Below, in pieces: positions 6,395 through 13,509 of a stretch of 14,171 bases of DNA; position 1 is the stretch's first letter, and every line of letters begins with the position of its first letter. Origin of the DNA: Oscillospiraceae bacterium. Its GTDB lineage: Bacteria > Bacillota > Clostridia > Oscillospirales > Ruminococcaceae. A program made the position numbers and the translations under genes. The notes below the pieces were generated by a model. It saw only the letters and a list, made by a program, of their open reading frames with translations. It did no database searches and was not told where the DNA came from. Where the stretch lies: assembly GCA_014796735.1 (NCBI GenBank), contig JAAVIG010000137.1, positions 1 through 14,171 of the forward strand, written 5' to 3'.

Positions 6395-6417
6395 TTGTCC
6401 TTGTCCTTGTCCTTGCC
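6395..6417 (-). repeat. Hexanucleotide tandem repeat in the ribosome-binding region of the nucleoside phosphorylase gene
   Basis: Three perfect copies of GGACAA (minus strand; plus-strand TTGTCC at 6395-6412) plus a partial fourth copy lie directly before the phosphorylase start. Each copy contains AAGGA, and the copy nearest the ATG has a spacing of about nine bases, so it is the likely Shine-Dalgarno. The repeat directly abuts the palindromic element at 6418. Confidence 0.75.
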
Positions 6418-6648
6418 TTAGAACCTGTCCTCACAAGCTTGCGCACACGTCTTTCCGGCAAATTTTGCCGAATACTGCGTCAAGCTCCCTTGACGGGCGA
6501 CAGCCCGCCTCACGGAAGAGACAGAATATTGCCCAAAGCGTTGGCACGGACGCCAACGCCCAAAGCAATATTCGAGCCTGCGGTCGCTATCTTCGACAAA
6601 ATTATTCTCGGAAATCCGTGCACGCATCTTGTGAAGACGGGTTCTTAA
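6418..6648. mobile_element. 231-bp non-coding palindromic element with terminal inverted repeats (MITE-like)
   Basis: The two ends, TTAGAACCTGTCCTCACAAG (6418-6437) and, on the complement, TTAAGAACCCGTCTTCACAA (6648-6629), are imperfect inverted repeats, and similarity continues inward through TTTCCG...TTTTG.CGAA. The centre is a precise hairpin: GAATATTGC (6524-6532), a CCAAA/CCAAA internal loop, GCGTTGGC (6538-6545), a 6-base loop, GCCAACGC (6552-6559) and GCAATATTC (6565-6573). The left half has extra small hairpins: CGGCAAA/TTTGCCG, GTCAAG/CTTGAC and CGGGC/GCCCG. TA flanks both ends, as with Tc1/mariner/IS630-type insertions. It lies between the ATPase stop codon and the phosphorylase gene and codes for nothing convincing. 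Confidence 0.65.
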
Positions 6649-7307
6649 ATCTGCTCCCAAAGGGGTTTTACATAGATATTTACAGGCATGGCGGGAGTTA
6701 TCCCGTCAAGGTTTTTTTCCTCCGAGCAGGTGAACAGCAGGGGACTCCCCGCCGCTTTTGCAACCTGTTCCGCGTATTCCAAGGAATCCTTTACCGTCCT
6801 GTTATCGGTAAGCGCACCCAAATTCGAGTTATTGATAATTCCGTTACAGGGAAGCCCCGAAGCTGCCTTTATTTCCGCCAGAAGCTCCGTTGCCTCATCG
6901 GCGGTGGAGGTAAGATAACGGTACTTATTCACCACGCAGTAAAGCGAAAGGTCGTCACGACTTTTCAGCTGATCGCCGTATCTTCCTAAAGCGGTAGCCC
7001 CCTCCGGGTCCCCGCCCACATCTATTATCACGCTGCCCTCACCGTTGACGATACCGCCGAGGTCAAAGCTCAATGCGGGAATATCCAGATTGGAGTTGGC
7101 GTACATAGGCGTCACAAGCTTTATCCCCTTGCTTTCAAACAGTTCTCCGAAATCGGCGGTGCGAAAGTAGGGGTTAACTATATCTAAGTCCACCACTGTG
7201 ACTTTTTGGCTTTCGGCAAGCTTTAAGGCGATGTTTACCGCCACGTTTGTTTTGCCGCAGCCGTAATGTCCCGTTATAACGGTGATTTTTGGAAAGTTAA
7301 AGTTCAT
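6645..7307 (-). CDS. Deviant-Walker P-loop ATPase (ParA/MinD/CobQ-like), often linked to 2-oxoacid oxidoreductase genes
   Basis: A 220-residue protein starting MNFNFPKITVITGHYGCGKT; the Walker A loop GHYGCGKT is at residues 13-20. VVDLDIVNPYFRT (38-50) is the switch/deviant region and VIIDVGGDPEGATALGRY (93-110) the Walker B region. The family is a cytosolic SIMIBI-class ATPase of unknown client. From memory, relatives are often encoded next to VorB-type oxidoreductase operons in Clostridia, which fits this neighbourhood. ATG 7307 follows AGGAA with good spacing; the frame is open further upstream, but a sigma-A promoter (7360-7388) lies inside that extension, which rules out the longer start. 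The stop codon overlaps the end of the palindromic element. Confidence 0.78.
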   Translation of the reverse strand: MNFNFPKITVITGHYGCGKTNVAVNIALKLAESQKVTVVDLDIVNPYFRTADFGELFESKGIKLVTPMYANSNLDIPALSFDLGGIVNGEGSVIIDVGGDPEGATALGRYGDQLKSRDDLSLYCVVNKYRYLTSTADEATELLAEIKAASGLPCNGIINNSNLGALTDNRTVKDSLEYAEQVAKAAGSPLLFTCSEEKNLDGITPAMPVNIYVKPLWEQI

Positions 7308-7359
7308 GTTTTTATTCCTGTTTTGATATACCGATATGTTAAGTTTAATATTAACGTAT

Positions 7360-7388
7360 ATTTTAACATATTTTTTGCCGATTGTAAA
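7360..7388 (-). promoter_or_regulatory. Sigma-A promoter of the ATPase gene, with an inverted repeat over the -10
   Basis: On the minus strand TTTACA (7388-7383), a 17-base spacer and TAAAAT (7365-7360) form a good housekeeping promoter about 55 bases before the ATPase ATG. The perfect inverted repeat ATATGTTAA-N20-TTAACATAT (7334-7342/7363-7371) spans the -10 and start-site region and could be an operator. Confidence 0.7.
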
Positions 7389-7461
7389 GAAAAAATGCCC
7401 AACTTTTGCAAAAAATGAAAAAAAGCTTTTGCATGACAAAATTTTTTTGTTGAATTTTTGC

Positions 7462-7490
7462 TTTACATAAATTAAAAAAAGTTATATAAT
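7462..7490 (+). promoter_or_regulatory. Sigma-A promoter of the MATE/flavoprotein operon
   Basis: TTTACA (7462-7467), an exact 17-base spacer and a perfect TATAAT (7485-7490), set in A/T-rich DNA, lie about 45 bases before the MATE start codon. This is close to consensus and points away from the divergent ATPase promoter. Confidence 0.78.
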
Positions 7491-7535
7491 CAGTAGAGAA
7501 AAAAATAATCGGAACAATTGAAGGAAAGTGATAAA

Positions 7536-8873
7536 ATGATAACGGATATGAGCGCGGGGAAATCGTGGAAGGTGCTTTTGAATTTCAGTATGCCGCTGTT
7601 GTTAAGCGCGGCCTTTCAGCAGCTGTACAATATGGCGGACACCGTAATAGCGGGGCGGTGCATTGGAGAAAACGCTTTGGCGGCGGTGGGCTCCTCTTAT
7701 CCGATAACCATGATCTTTATGGCATTCGCCTTAGGTTCAACGCAGGGCGCGTCGGTGGTGATAAGCCACCTTTTCGGCGAAAAAAAGCTTACGGATATGA
7801 AAACGGCGGTTTTCACCACCTATATTTCCATAACCGCCTTAAGCCTTATACTTACCGTTTTGGGGATAATCTTCTGCGATCCGATGCTTAACGCCTTGAA
7901 CACCAACGGGGAAATCATGGGAGAAGCCGCCGAATACCTCAGGATTTACACCTTGGGTCTTGTATTCCTCTTTGTTTACAATATCGCCACCTGTGTATTT
8001 TCCTCACTGGGCGACTCAAAAACGCCGCTGTTTCTGCTTATTTGCTCCTCGGTGGGCAATATTATACTTGATCTTGTTCTGGTACAGGGCTTCGGCATGG
8101 GTGTAGGCGCGCTTGCCTTGGCTACTCTTATCGCGCAGGGTGCGGCTTCGGTTGCGGCAACGCTGATACTGTTTCACCGTCTTAAGAAAATAGAAACGCC
8201 GAAAAAGCCCAAGCCGTTTTCTTTGCATACCTTGGGGAAAATTTCAAGGCTTGCGGTTCCGGGAATTTTTCAGCAAAGCTTTGTATCGGTGGGAAATCTT
8301 TTTGTTCAAAGCTTGGTAAACAGCTTTGACGATCCCTCTGTGATCGCGGGCTTTGCGGCGGTAAGCAAAATAAACACCTTTTCGGTTACGATGATAGTTA
8401 CTCTTGCTGGCGGAATGTCCAATTTTACCGCTCAGAATATAGGCGCGGGGAAGCCCGAAAGGGTAAAAAGCGGCTACAAGGCGGGTATAATAATGTCCGA
8501 GTGCTTAGCGCTGACTTTATCCTTGATCTCGGTGCTTTTCAGCAGGCAGCTTATGGGGCTTTTCGTGGAGGAGCCGACGGAAACGGTTATTTCAACCGGT
8601 GTTGATTTTCTCACGATAGTGTCGCCGTTCCTGTTTGCGGTAACGGCGAAGTTAGTGGCTGACAACGTTCTTAAAGGCTCGGGTACAATGGTTTTCTTTA
8701 TGATCTCCACCTTTACCGATCTGATCCTCCGCGTGGGTCTTGCTTATATTTTCGCAAGCTTCATGGGAATAGTCGGTGTATGGTGGTCTTGGCCCGTAGG
8801 CTGGGCGGTTTCCGCAGTGGTATCACAGGTGTTTTATCATACGGGGCTGTGGAGAAAAAAGCATAATATTTGA
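7536..8873 (+). CDS. MATE family multidrug/metabolite efflux transporter
   Basis: A 445-residue, strongly hydrophobic protein with about 12 membrane segments, the standard MATE size. The N-terminal half contains SMPLLLSAAFQQLYNMADTVIAGRCIGENALAAVGSSYPI, a classic MATE helix 1-2 signature (about residues 17-56); the second half repeats it as VPGIFQQSFVSVGNLFVQSLVN. These proteins exchange Na+ or H+ for cationic drugs or metabolites across the inner membrane. ATG 7536 is chosen over an in-frame TTG at 7518 because AAGGAAAG lies about eight bases before it. Its TGA is 11 bases before the next start, so it forms an operon with the two flavoprotein genes. The substrate is unknown. Confidence 0.88.
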   Translation: MITDMSAGKSWKVLLNFSMPLLLSAAFQQLYNMADTVIAGRCIGENALAAVGSSYPITMIFMAFALGSTQGASVVISHLFGEKKLTDMKTAVFTTYISITALSLILTVLGIIFCDPMLNALNTNGEIMGEAAEYLRIYTLGLVFLFVYNIATCVFSSLGDSKTPLFLLICSSVGNIILDLVLVQGFGMGVGALALATLIAQGAASVAATLILFHRLKKIETPKKPKPFSLHTLGKISRLAVPGIFQQSFVSVGNLFVQSLVNSFDDPSVIAGFAAVSKINTFSVTMIVTLAGGMSNFTAQNIGAGKPERVKSGYKAGIIMSECLALTLSLISVLFSRQLMGLFVEEPTETVISTGVDFLTIVSPFLFAVTAKLVADNVLKGSGTMVFFMISTFTDLILRVGLAYIFASFMGIVGVWWSWPVGWAVSAVVSQVFYHTGLWRKKHNI

Positions 8874-8884
8874 GGAGGGAGCAT

Positions 8885-10138
8885 ATGGAGCGCATCTGCG
8901 ATATTCTGATAGTCGGCGGCGGCGCGGCGGGGCTTGCCTGTGCGGTGTCAGCGGCGGAGGTGTCAAAAAAGCTTGATATAACAGTGATTGACCGTATGAA
9001 AAGAGTGGGCAAAAAAATATCCGTCACGGGTAACGGACGCTGTAATTTAAGCAATGTAAATATAGCGCCCGAATACTATCATGGCAGTGTAAATATAAGC
9101 AGACTTCTTTCCGAGGTACCCGATATACGCCCTTTTTTTGAAAGGCTGGGTTTATTTACCTATGTGGACGAGGCGGGGCGCATTTATCCTTTGTCCAACG
9201 CCGCTTCCTCCGTAACCGACGCCTTGCGCTTTGCCGCCGTAAAAAAAGGGATAAGGCTTCTTACCGATGTAAATTGCACCGAAATAAGCAAAAAAGACGA
9301 AATTTTTCTTGTTAAAACGGATAAAGAGGAAATAAAGGCAAAAACAGTAGTCTTAGCCTGCGGCGGTTCGGCGGCTCCCGTTCACGGAAGCGACGGAAGC
9401 GGTTTTTTGCTTGCGAAGGCACTTGGCTTGAAAATAAATCCAACCTATCCGGCTTTATGCTACCTAACGGCGGATAATACAAAGAGCTTGGAGGGAGTAA
9501 GGGCAAAATGCAGAGCGGAGCTGATATACAACGGTAAGCCTGTGAAAACCGAGCTTGGAGAGGTTCAGTTTACCAAAAACGGGCTTTCGGGGATTTGTAT
9601 TTTTAATTTGTCCTCGGAACTGCCCTCGAAAATAAATGTAGGAGAATACAGTGTAAGACTCGATATTGCTCCCGATTTTTCCCTCGGAGAGGTAAGGAAA
9701 ATGTTGAATAACGCCCTTGAAGCAAGAAGCGGTATTGAAGCGCAGGACTGCTTCAACGGAATATTTAACAGGGCAGTTGCTTTATACCTGCTGAAAAGAG
9801 CGGATATTCCCGTTTCAAAAGCCGCAGAAAAAATTACTGAGAGTGAAATAAACCGCCTTGCGAAAATTGCAAAAGCTCTTGAATTTAAAATAAACGGCAG
9901 AGGTGACTTTTCCTCCGCACAGGTCACGGCGGGGGGAGTAAAAGGCGATGAGATAAACGAGGAATTTATGTCACGGAAAGTAAAGGGGCTGTTTCTCGCT
10001 GGAGAAATTTTGGATATATGGGGCGACTGCGGCGGTTATAATCTGCATTTTGCCTTTGCTTCGGGGATAAAGGCGGGTATTGAAGCGGCAAAGCTTGTAA
10101 CGCGGTTAGAAGCGGGAAATCGAAAAGAAAGGGTATAA
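8885..10138 (+). CDS. BaiN/HI0933-like FAD-dependent oxidoreductase
   Basis: A 417-residue flavoprotein. The N-terminal Rossmann loop VGGGAAGLACAVSAAE (residues 10-25) binds the FAD ADP moiety; GKKISVTGNGRCNLSN (42-57) is the most diagnostic motif of the HI0933/BaiN family, and the C-terminal GLFLAGEILDIWGDCGGYNL (about 375-394) is its second hallmark. Members are soluble; some act in bile-acid 7-dehydroxylation, but most have unknown substrates, so bile-acid activity should not be assumed. ATG 8885 lies six bases after GGAGGG. Its stop TAA overlaps the next ATG by one base. Confidence 0.86.
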   Translation: MERICDILIVGGGAAGLACAVSAAEVSKKLDITVIDRMKRVGKKISVTGNGRCNLSNVNIAPEYYHGSVNISRLLSEVPDIRPFFERLGLFTYVDEAGRIYPLSNAASSVTDALRFAAVKKGIRLLTDVNCTEISKKDEIFLVKTDKEEIKAKTVVLACGGSAAPVHGSDGSGFLLAKALGLKINPTYPALCYLTADNTKSLEGVRAKCRAELIYNGKPVKTELGEVQFTKNGLSGICIFNLSSELPSKINVGEYSVRLDIAPDFSLGEVRKMLNNALEARSGIEAQDCFNGIFNRAVALYLLKRADIPVSKAAEKITESEINRLAKIAKALEFKINGRGDFSSAQVTAGGVKGDEINEEFMSRKVKGLFLAGEILDIWGDCGGYNLHFAFASGIKAGIEAAKLVTRLEAGNRKERV

Positions 10139-11730
10139 TGATGATAAAAATAAACAGCCTGTCAGTACCGTTAAAGTGCGATGAAAACGCCTTGAAAACG
10201 GCGGTTTCAAGGGCAGTGAACCAAAAAAAAGAGGATATAGGTGAAATAACGATATTAAAAAAATCCCTTGACGCAAGAAAAAAAGAGGATATACATTATG
10301 TACTTACGGTGGCGGCGGAGGTAAAAAACGAAGCGGCAATTCTAAAAAAATGCAAAAACGCCGATAAATATCAGCCGTTTTCGCCGCTTGTGATACCGAA
10401 AAATAGCTTAAAAAACCGTCCCGTTGTGATAGGCTTCGGCCCTGCGGGAATATTTGCCGCGCTTATTTTAGCAAAGGCGGGGGCAAAGCCTATCGTACTT
10501 GAAAGAGGAGAGGACGCGGACAGCCGCAAAAAGAAAACAGACCTGTTCTGGCAAAGCGGGGAGCTTGACGAGGAATGTAACGTTCAGTTCGGAGAGGGCG
10601 GAGCGGGAGCGTTTTCCGACGGCAAGCTGAACACGGGCACTCACAGCCCATTGATAAACCAAGTGCTTAAGGAATTAGCGGACTGCGGTGCGCCGCCGGA
10701 GATACTGTATCTCGCAAAGCCCCATATCGGCACGGACAGGCTGCTTACCACGGTAAAAAATATGAGGGAGAAAATAAAGTCTCTCGGCGGGGAAGTGATC
10801 TTCGGGGCTAAGCTTTGCGATTTTAAGATCAGGGACGGTGAGCTGTATTCCTGCACCTATCTGAAAAACGGCGAAAAAAACGAGATTCGAACGGACGATC
10901 TTGTTTTGGCGGCGGGACACAGCGCGAGAGATGTGTTTCAATTGCTTCTTGATAAAAATATCAAGGTGGAGCAAAAGGCTTTTTCCGTGGGTATGAGAAT
11001 AGAGCATTTGCAGAGCGATCTGAACCTTTCCATGTACGGAAAAAACGCTCCTTTCGGTTTACTTCCTCCCGCCGATTACAAGCTTGCTGTCCATCTGGAA
11101 AACGGCAGAGGGGTATATACCTTCTGCATGTGTCCCGGCGGCAGGGTAGTGGCTTCCGCTTCCGAAAAAGAAACGGTCGTGACCAATGGAATGAGCTATT
11201 ACAGCCGCGACGGAGAAAACGCCAACAGCGCGGTATTGGTGGGAATAACTCCCGAGGATTTCGGAGGAAGCTCTCCTTTAGCGGGTGCGGAGCTTCAGAG
11301 GAATATCGAGAGGGCGGCTTTCACGAAGGCGGGAGGGAAGTACCTTGCGCCCTGTACTACCGCGGGAAAGCTGTTGGGCGTTACAGATCATTTTGAAATA
11401 GGAAAGGTCAAGCCGACTTATTTGCCGGGAGTGGCTTATACCGACCCGAGAGAATATCTGCCCGAATACGCTGTGGAGGGGATTAAACAGGCTTTGCCAA
11501 TGTTTGCGAAAAAAATAAGCTGCTTCGGGGATAATGAAGCGGTGCTGACGGGTCCGGAAACGCGCAGCTCTTCACCTGTAAGAATTACGAGGGGGGAAAG
11601 CCTTGAGAGTGTGTCGGTAAAAGGACTGTACCCTTGCGGAGAGGGGGCGGGGTACGCGGGAGGGATAGTTTCTTCGGCGGTGGACGGGATAAGGTGCGCT
11701 ATGGCGATTTTGGAAAAAGCTTTATTTTAA
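10138..11730 (+). CDS. COG2509-like FAD-dependent dehydrogenase of unknown substrate
   Basis: A 530-residue protein. Residues 1-90 form an alpha/beta N-terminal domain with KSLDARKKEDIHYVL, characteristic of the COG2509 group; the FAD Rossmann loop GFGPAG is at 99-104, followed by LERG at 121-124. ECNVQFGEGGAGAFSDGKLN (147-166) and the C-terminal GLYPCGEGAGYAGGIVSSAV are the family signatures. Members are widespread in Clostridia and Bacteroidetes without established function. It starts at the TAATG overlap with the preceding flavoprotein gene (an ATG also follows immediately) behind AAAGGG, so the two are translationally coupled. Transcription likely ends at the 11752-11809 hairpins. Confidence 0.86.
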   Translation: MMIKINSLSVPLKCDENALKTAVSRAVNQKKEDIGEITILKKSLDARKKEDIHYVLTVAAEVKNEAAILKKCKNADKYQPFSPLVIPKNSLKNRPVVIGFGPAGIFAALILAKAGAKPIVLERGEDADSRKKKTDLFWQSGELDEECNVQFGEGGAGAFSDGKLNTGTHSPLINQVLKELADCGAPPEILYLAKPHIGTDRLLTTVKNMREKIKSLGGEVIFGAKLCDFKIRDGELYSCTYLKNGEKNEIRTDDLVLAAGHSARDVFQLLLDKNIKVEQKAFSVGMRIEHLQSDLNLSMYGKNAPFGLLPPADYKLAVHLENGRGVYTFCMCPGGRVVASASEKETVVTNGMSYYSRDGENANSAVLVGITPEDFGGSSPLAGAELQRNIERAAFTKAGGKYLAPCTTAGKLLGVTDHFEIGKVKPTYLPGVAYTDPREYLPEYAVEGIKQALPMFAKKISCFGDNEAVLTGPETRSSSPVRITRGESLESVSVKGLYPCGEGAGYAGGIVSSAVDGIRCAMAILEKALF

Positions 11731-11751
11731 GGTCTAAAAAATAAAAAAACT

Positions 11752-11809
11752 GGAAGCGGCGAAGCCGCAAGTGCTTTTTTCGCTTCCTTTTTGCGCTGCA
11801 AAAAGGAAG
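11752..11809 (+). terminator. Terminator hairpins after the flavoprotein operon
   Basis: GCGGC-gaa-GCCGC (11756-11768) is followed by AAGTGC and six T residues. A second, perfect 12-bp hairpin, CTTCCTTTTTGC-gct-GCAAAAAGGAAG (11783-11809), follows at once. A wider stem, GGAAGCG/CGCTTCC (11752-11758/11781-11787), could form instead of parts of both. They begin about 20 bases past the stop codon. Confidence 0.65.
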
Positions 11810-11819
11810 TGGGGGTGAA

Positions 11820-11962
11820 GCGGAGCTTTAGCTCCGCGAGGGGGCAAAGCCACCTAAAGTGAATAATTAAAACTAATACAGAAGCATGCAACTAAGCGTC
11901 TGCTATGGGTGCCGACATCCTTGTCGGCACTTGGGGCAGCCGCCGGTTCGCATCCATGCGAA
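11820..11962. repeat. Cluster of hairpins in the intergenic region between convergent genes
   Basis: Three short perfect hairpins stand in a row: GCGGAGC-ttta-GCTCCGC (11820-11837), GTGCCGAC-atcctt-GTCGGCAC (11909-11930) and TTCGCAT-cc-ATGCGAA (11947-11962). They lie in a 284-base gene-free stretch (11731-12014) separating a plus-strand operon from a minus-strand gene. The stretch holds no convincing coding frame and resembles remnants of small intergenic repeat units, perhaps also helping to end transcription from both sides. Confidence 0.5.
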
Positions 11963-12014
11963 GCCGCCGCTTCGGGCGTTTACATCTTAATCAGAATTTA
12001 TAAGGCTTGCGTTA

Positions 12015-12959
12015 TCATAAATGGCGAAGATTTCGTCTGTATTTTTGAAGCTCCTCTTCCTTTACCTCTTTGATGATCATATCCAACACCGATAAAATTT
12101 CCTCTTTGTTTTGCGGGAGAGTGCCTTGAATCGGAATCGGGTTGGAAGCTCCCAACGCTCCGAACCAGACGGGAATCGTCAAGCTATCCGCCAGAGCCCT
12201 TAATTCACTGTATTTTTCGATCTCGCTTTCCTCCCGCCAGTTGTTGTTTTGAATTTCCTTATAAAGCTCGGAATCGGGATAAACCGTCAGCATATTTGCG
12301 CAGACTCTTTTCGGACTTAGTGTATTGAACACCTCGGCGGTTAAATTTGCGCCTTTTTCTCATTTGCCTGCACCAGAAATTCCCGTTAGATAGAAAAAAT
12401 TATAGCTGATGCCTACATTATCCAAGCGTTTGCATTGTGTGACAATATCCTCGGAGGAATAACCCTTGTTCATAAATTGCAATGCTTCGTTATCGCCTGT
12501 TTCAACGCCTATTGTTATTCCGTTATACCCTGCGCCCGCAAGCTCCTCAAGCTGCCTGTCCGTTTTTAAGGCAATATCGGTTATTCTTGCGAAACAGCCT
12601 ATGGAGCGGTATTGTCCGCCGCTTGGAAAATATTTTTCTATAAGAGAAGCTATTTCGAGAAGCCGTTCGGATTTTAGCACAAAGGGATTTGCTCCCGTAA
12701 GGAAAAAACGGCGGGAAAAATTCGGCTTCGGAATATCTCGAAGCTTATAAGAAAGCCTTGCGATCGGGTCGTTTGACAGCATTTGAAGCTCTTGCAGATC
12801 CGTTTCAAAATCTTTGATCGGTGTCATTTTAAAATTAAATGGCAGATCGTTATAAAGCGTACAGAATTTGCATTTGTGGTGAGTACAGCCCGCCGTTGCC
12901 TCTATGAGCAGGGAAGAAGCTTCATAGGGCGGTCTCCATATTGTTCCCGTGTAGTGCAT
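12015..12959 (-). pseudogene. Radical SAM protein gene interrupted by one in-frame TGA
   Basis: Read through a TGA at 12360-12362, the frame encodes about 314 residues. The first part starts MHYTGTIWRPPYEASSLLIE and has the [4Fe-4S]-binding cluster as C-x4-C-x2-C (Cys 25, 30, 33); YNGITIGVETGDNEALQFMNKG lies further in. It breaks off after FFYLTGISGAGK; the same frame resumes as EKGANLTAEVFNTLSPKR and ends RRNLRHL at a TGA stop. Radical SAM enzymes make the 5'-deoxyadenosyl radical; this subgroup has no assigned reaction. By recall, homologs carry Gly-type residues after GAGK, so GGA-to-TGA is the simplest cause. ATG 12959 is preferred because AAAGGAG lies nine bases before it. As read, two partial proteins result and the second lacks a good ribosome site. 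Confidence 0.8.
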
Positions 12960-13028
12960 GTAAATCATCTCCTTTTTTACATTTACACCGCTCTTATTTC
13001 GGTGCTGTCCTAAGTTTAACATCACGAA

Positions 13029-13068
13029 TACTTATAATCAAGTACTGTCTTTTTTCGGCAATAGTACT
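13029..13068. promoter_or_regulatory. Candidate operator between the radical SAM gene and the HxlR regulator
   Basis: TACTT-N6-AAGTA (13029-13044) is a perfect inverted repeat that contains TATAAT (13033-13038), a -10-like box for the HxlR gene. AGTACT occurs at its right edge (13041-13046) and again at 13063-13068, exactly 22 bases (two helical turns) apart. The palindrome resembles the TACT...AGTA operator reported for the HxlR-family regulator YodB. No good -35 is visible. Confidence 0.5.
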
Positions 13069-13097
13069 TTTTTTGATACCGTAAATGAGGTGAACAT

Positions 13098-13415
13098 ATG
13101 TCCGAAAATAAATTCAGCGAGGAAAGCACTCTTGCCCGCTGCGTTCCCATGAGCAAATTGCAGTCCATTATAGGCGGAAAATGGAAAATCCTGATTTTGT
13201 GGTACACCGCATTTTACAAGGTACAGCGTTTCGGTGAATTGTCCCGACGTCTGGAGGGAATTACTCAGTCAACCTTGACAAAGCAGCTTCGTGAGCTGGA
13301 AAAGGACGGATTTCTGCATAGAGAGGTATACGGAGAGATACCGCCGAGGGTGGAGTACACCTTGACCGATCTTGGAAAAAGCTTTATTCCCGTTTTGGAA
13401 GCAATGCTGAAATAG
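13098..13415 (+). CDS. HxlR-family winged helix-turn-helix transcriptional regulator
   Basis: A 105-residue protein, the usual HxlR size. After an N-terminal tail with a lone Cys15 comes SKLQSIIGGKWKILILWYT (about 19-37), the family hallmark, then helix-turn-helix residues RFGELSRRLEGITQSTLTKQ (about 44-63), and a wing with PPRVEYTLTDLGKSF (about 80-94). Relatives are dimeric regulators that often sense electrophiles or oxidants through an N-terminal Cys, so Cys15 may be redox-active (inference). ATG 13098 follows GAGGTG by about six bases. It is transcribed away from the radical SAM gene over a shared palindromic region and lies upstream of rubrerythrin, either of which may be its target. 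Confidence 0.87.
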   Translation: MSENKFSEESTLARCVPMSKLQSIIGGKWKILILWYTAFYKVQRFGELSRRLEGITQSTLTKQLRELEKDGFLHREVYGEIPPRVEYTLTDLGKSFIPVLEAMLK

Positions 13416-13435
13416 AGAAAAAAAAAATTATGTCC

Positions 13436-13499
13436 CGATTTTGAAAATCCGTACAAAATCGAGTAGGTAAAGCCGTATATTGATAAATGGAATTATCAA
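13436..13499 (+). promoter_or_regulatory. Promoter/operator region of rubrerythrin with two inverted repeats
   Basis: CGATTTTG-N10-CAAAATCG (13436-13461) is a perfect 8-bp inverted repeat. TTGATAA-N6-TTATCAA (13480-13499) is a perfect 7-bp inverted repeat. A TATATT box (13476-13481) abuts the second, which would place it at the transcription start. The second palindrome has the AT-rich GATAA..TTATC character of Fur/PerR-family sites but does not match the standard 7-1-7 spacing. The -35 is not evident. Confidence 0.4.
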
Positions 13500-13509
13500 A
13501 AAACCGCAT

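Noticed and set aside
6418..6660. An 80-residue minus-strand and several plus-strand open frames inside the palindromic element
   Set aside because: They follow from the repeat sequence itself; they have low-complexity basic composition and no start site with a Shine-Dalgarno.
7308..7439. N-terminal extension of the ATPase (44 residues more)
   Set aside because: A near-consensus promoter lies inside it and the family start, MNFNFPKITVITGHYGCGKT, with AGGAA before it, is at 7307.
12333..12365. Selenocysteine insertion at the internal TGA of the radical SAM gene
   Set aside because: Only a weak 4-bp stem follows, without a proper SECIS loop, and the position appears to be a glycine-type residue in the family as remembered. 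It is kept as an option to test.
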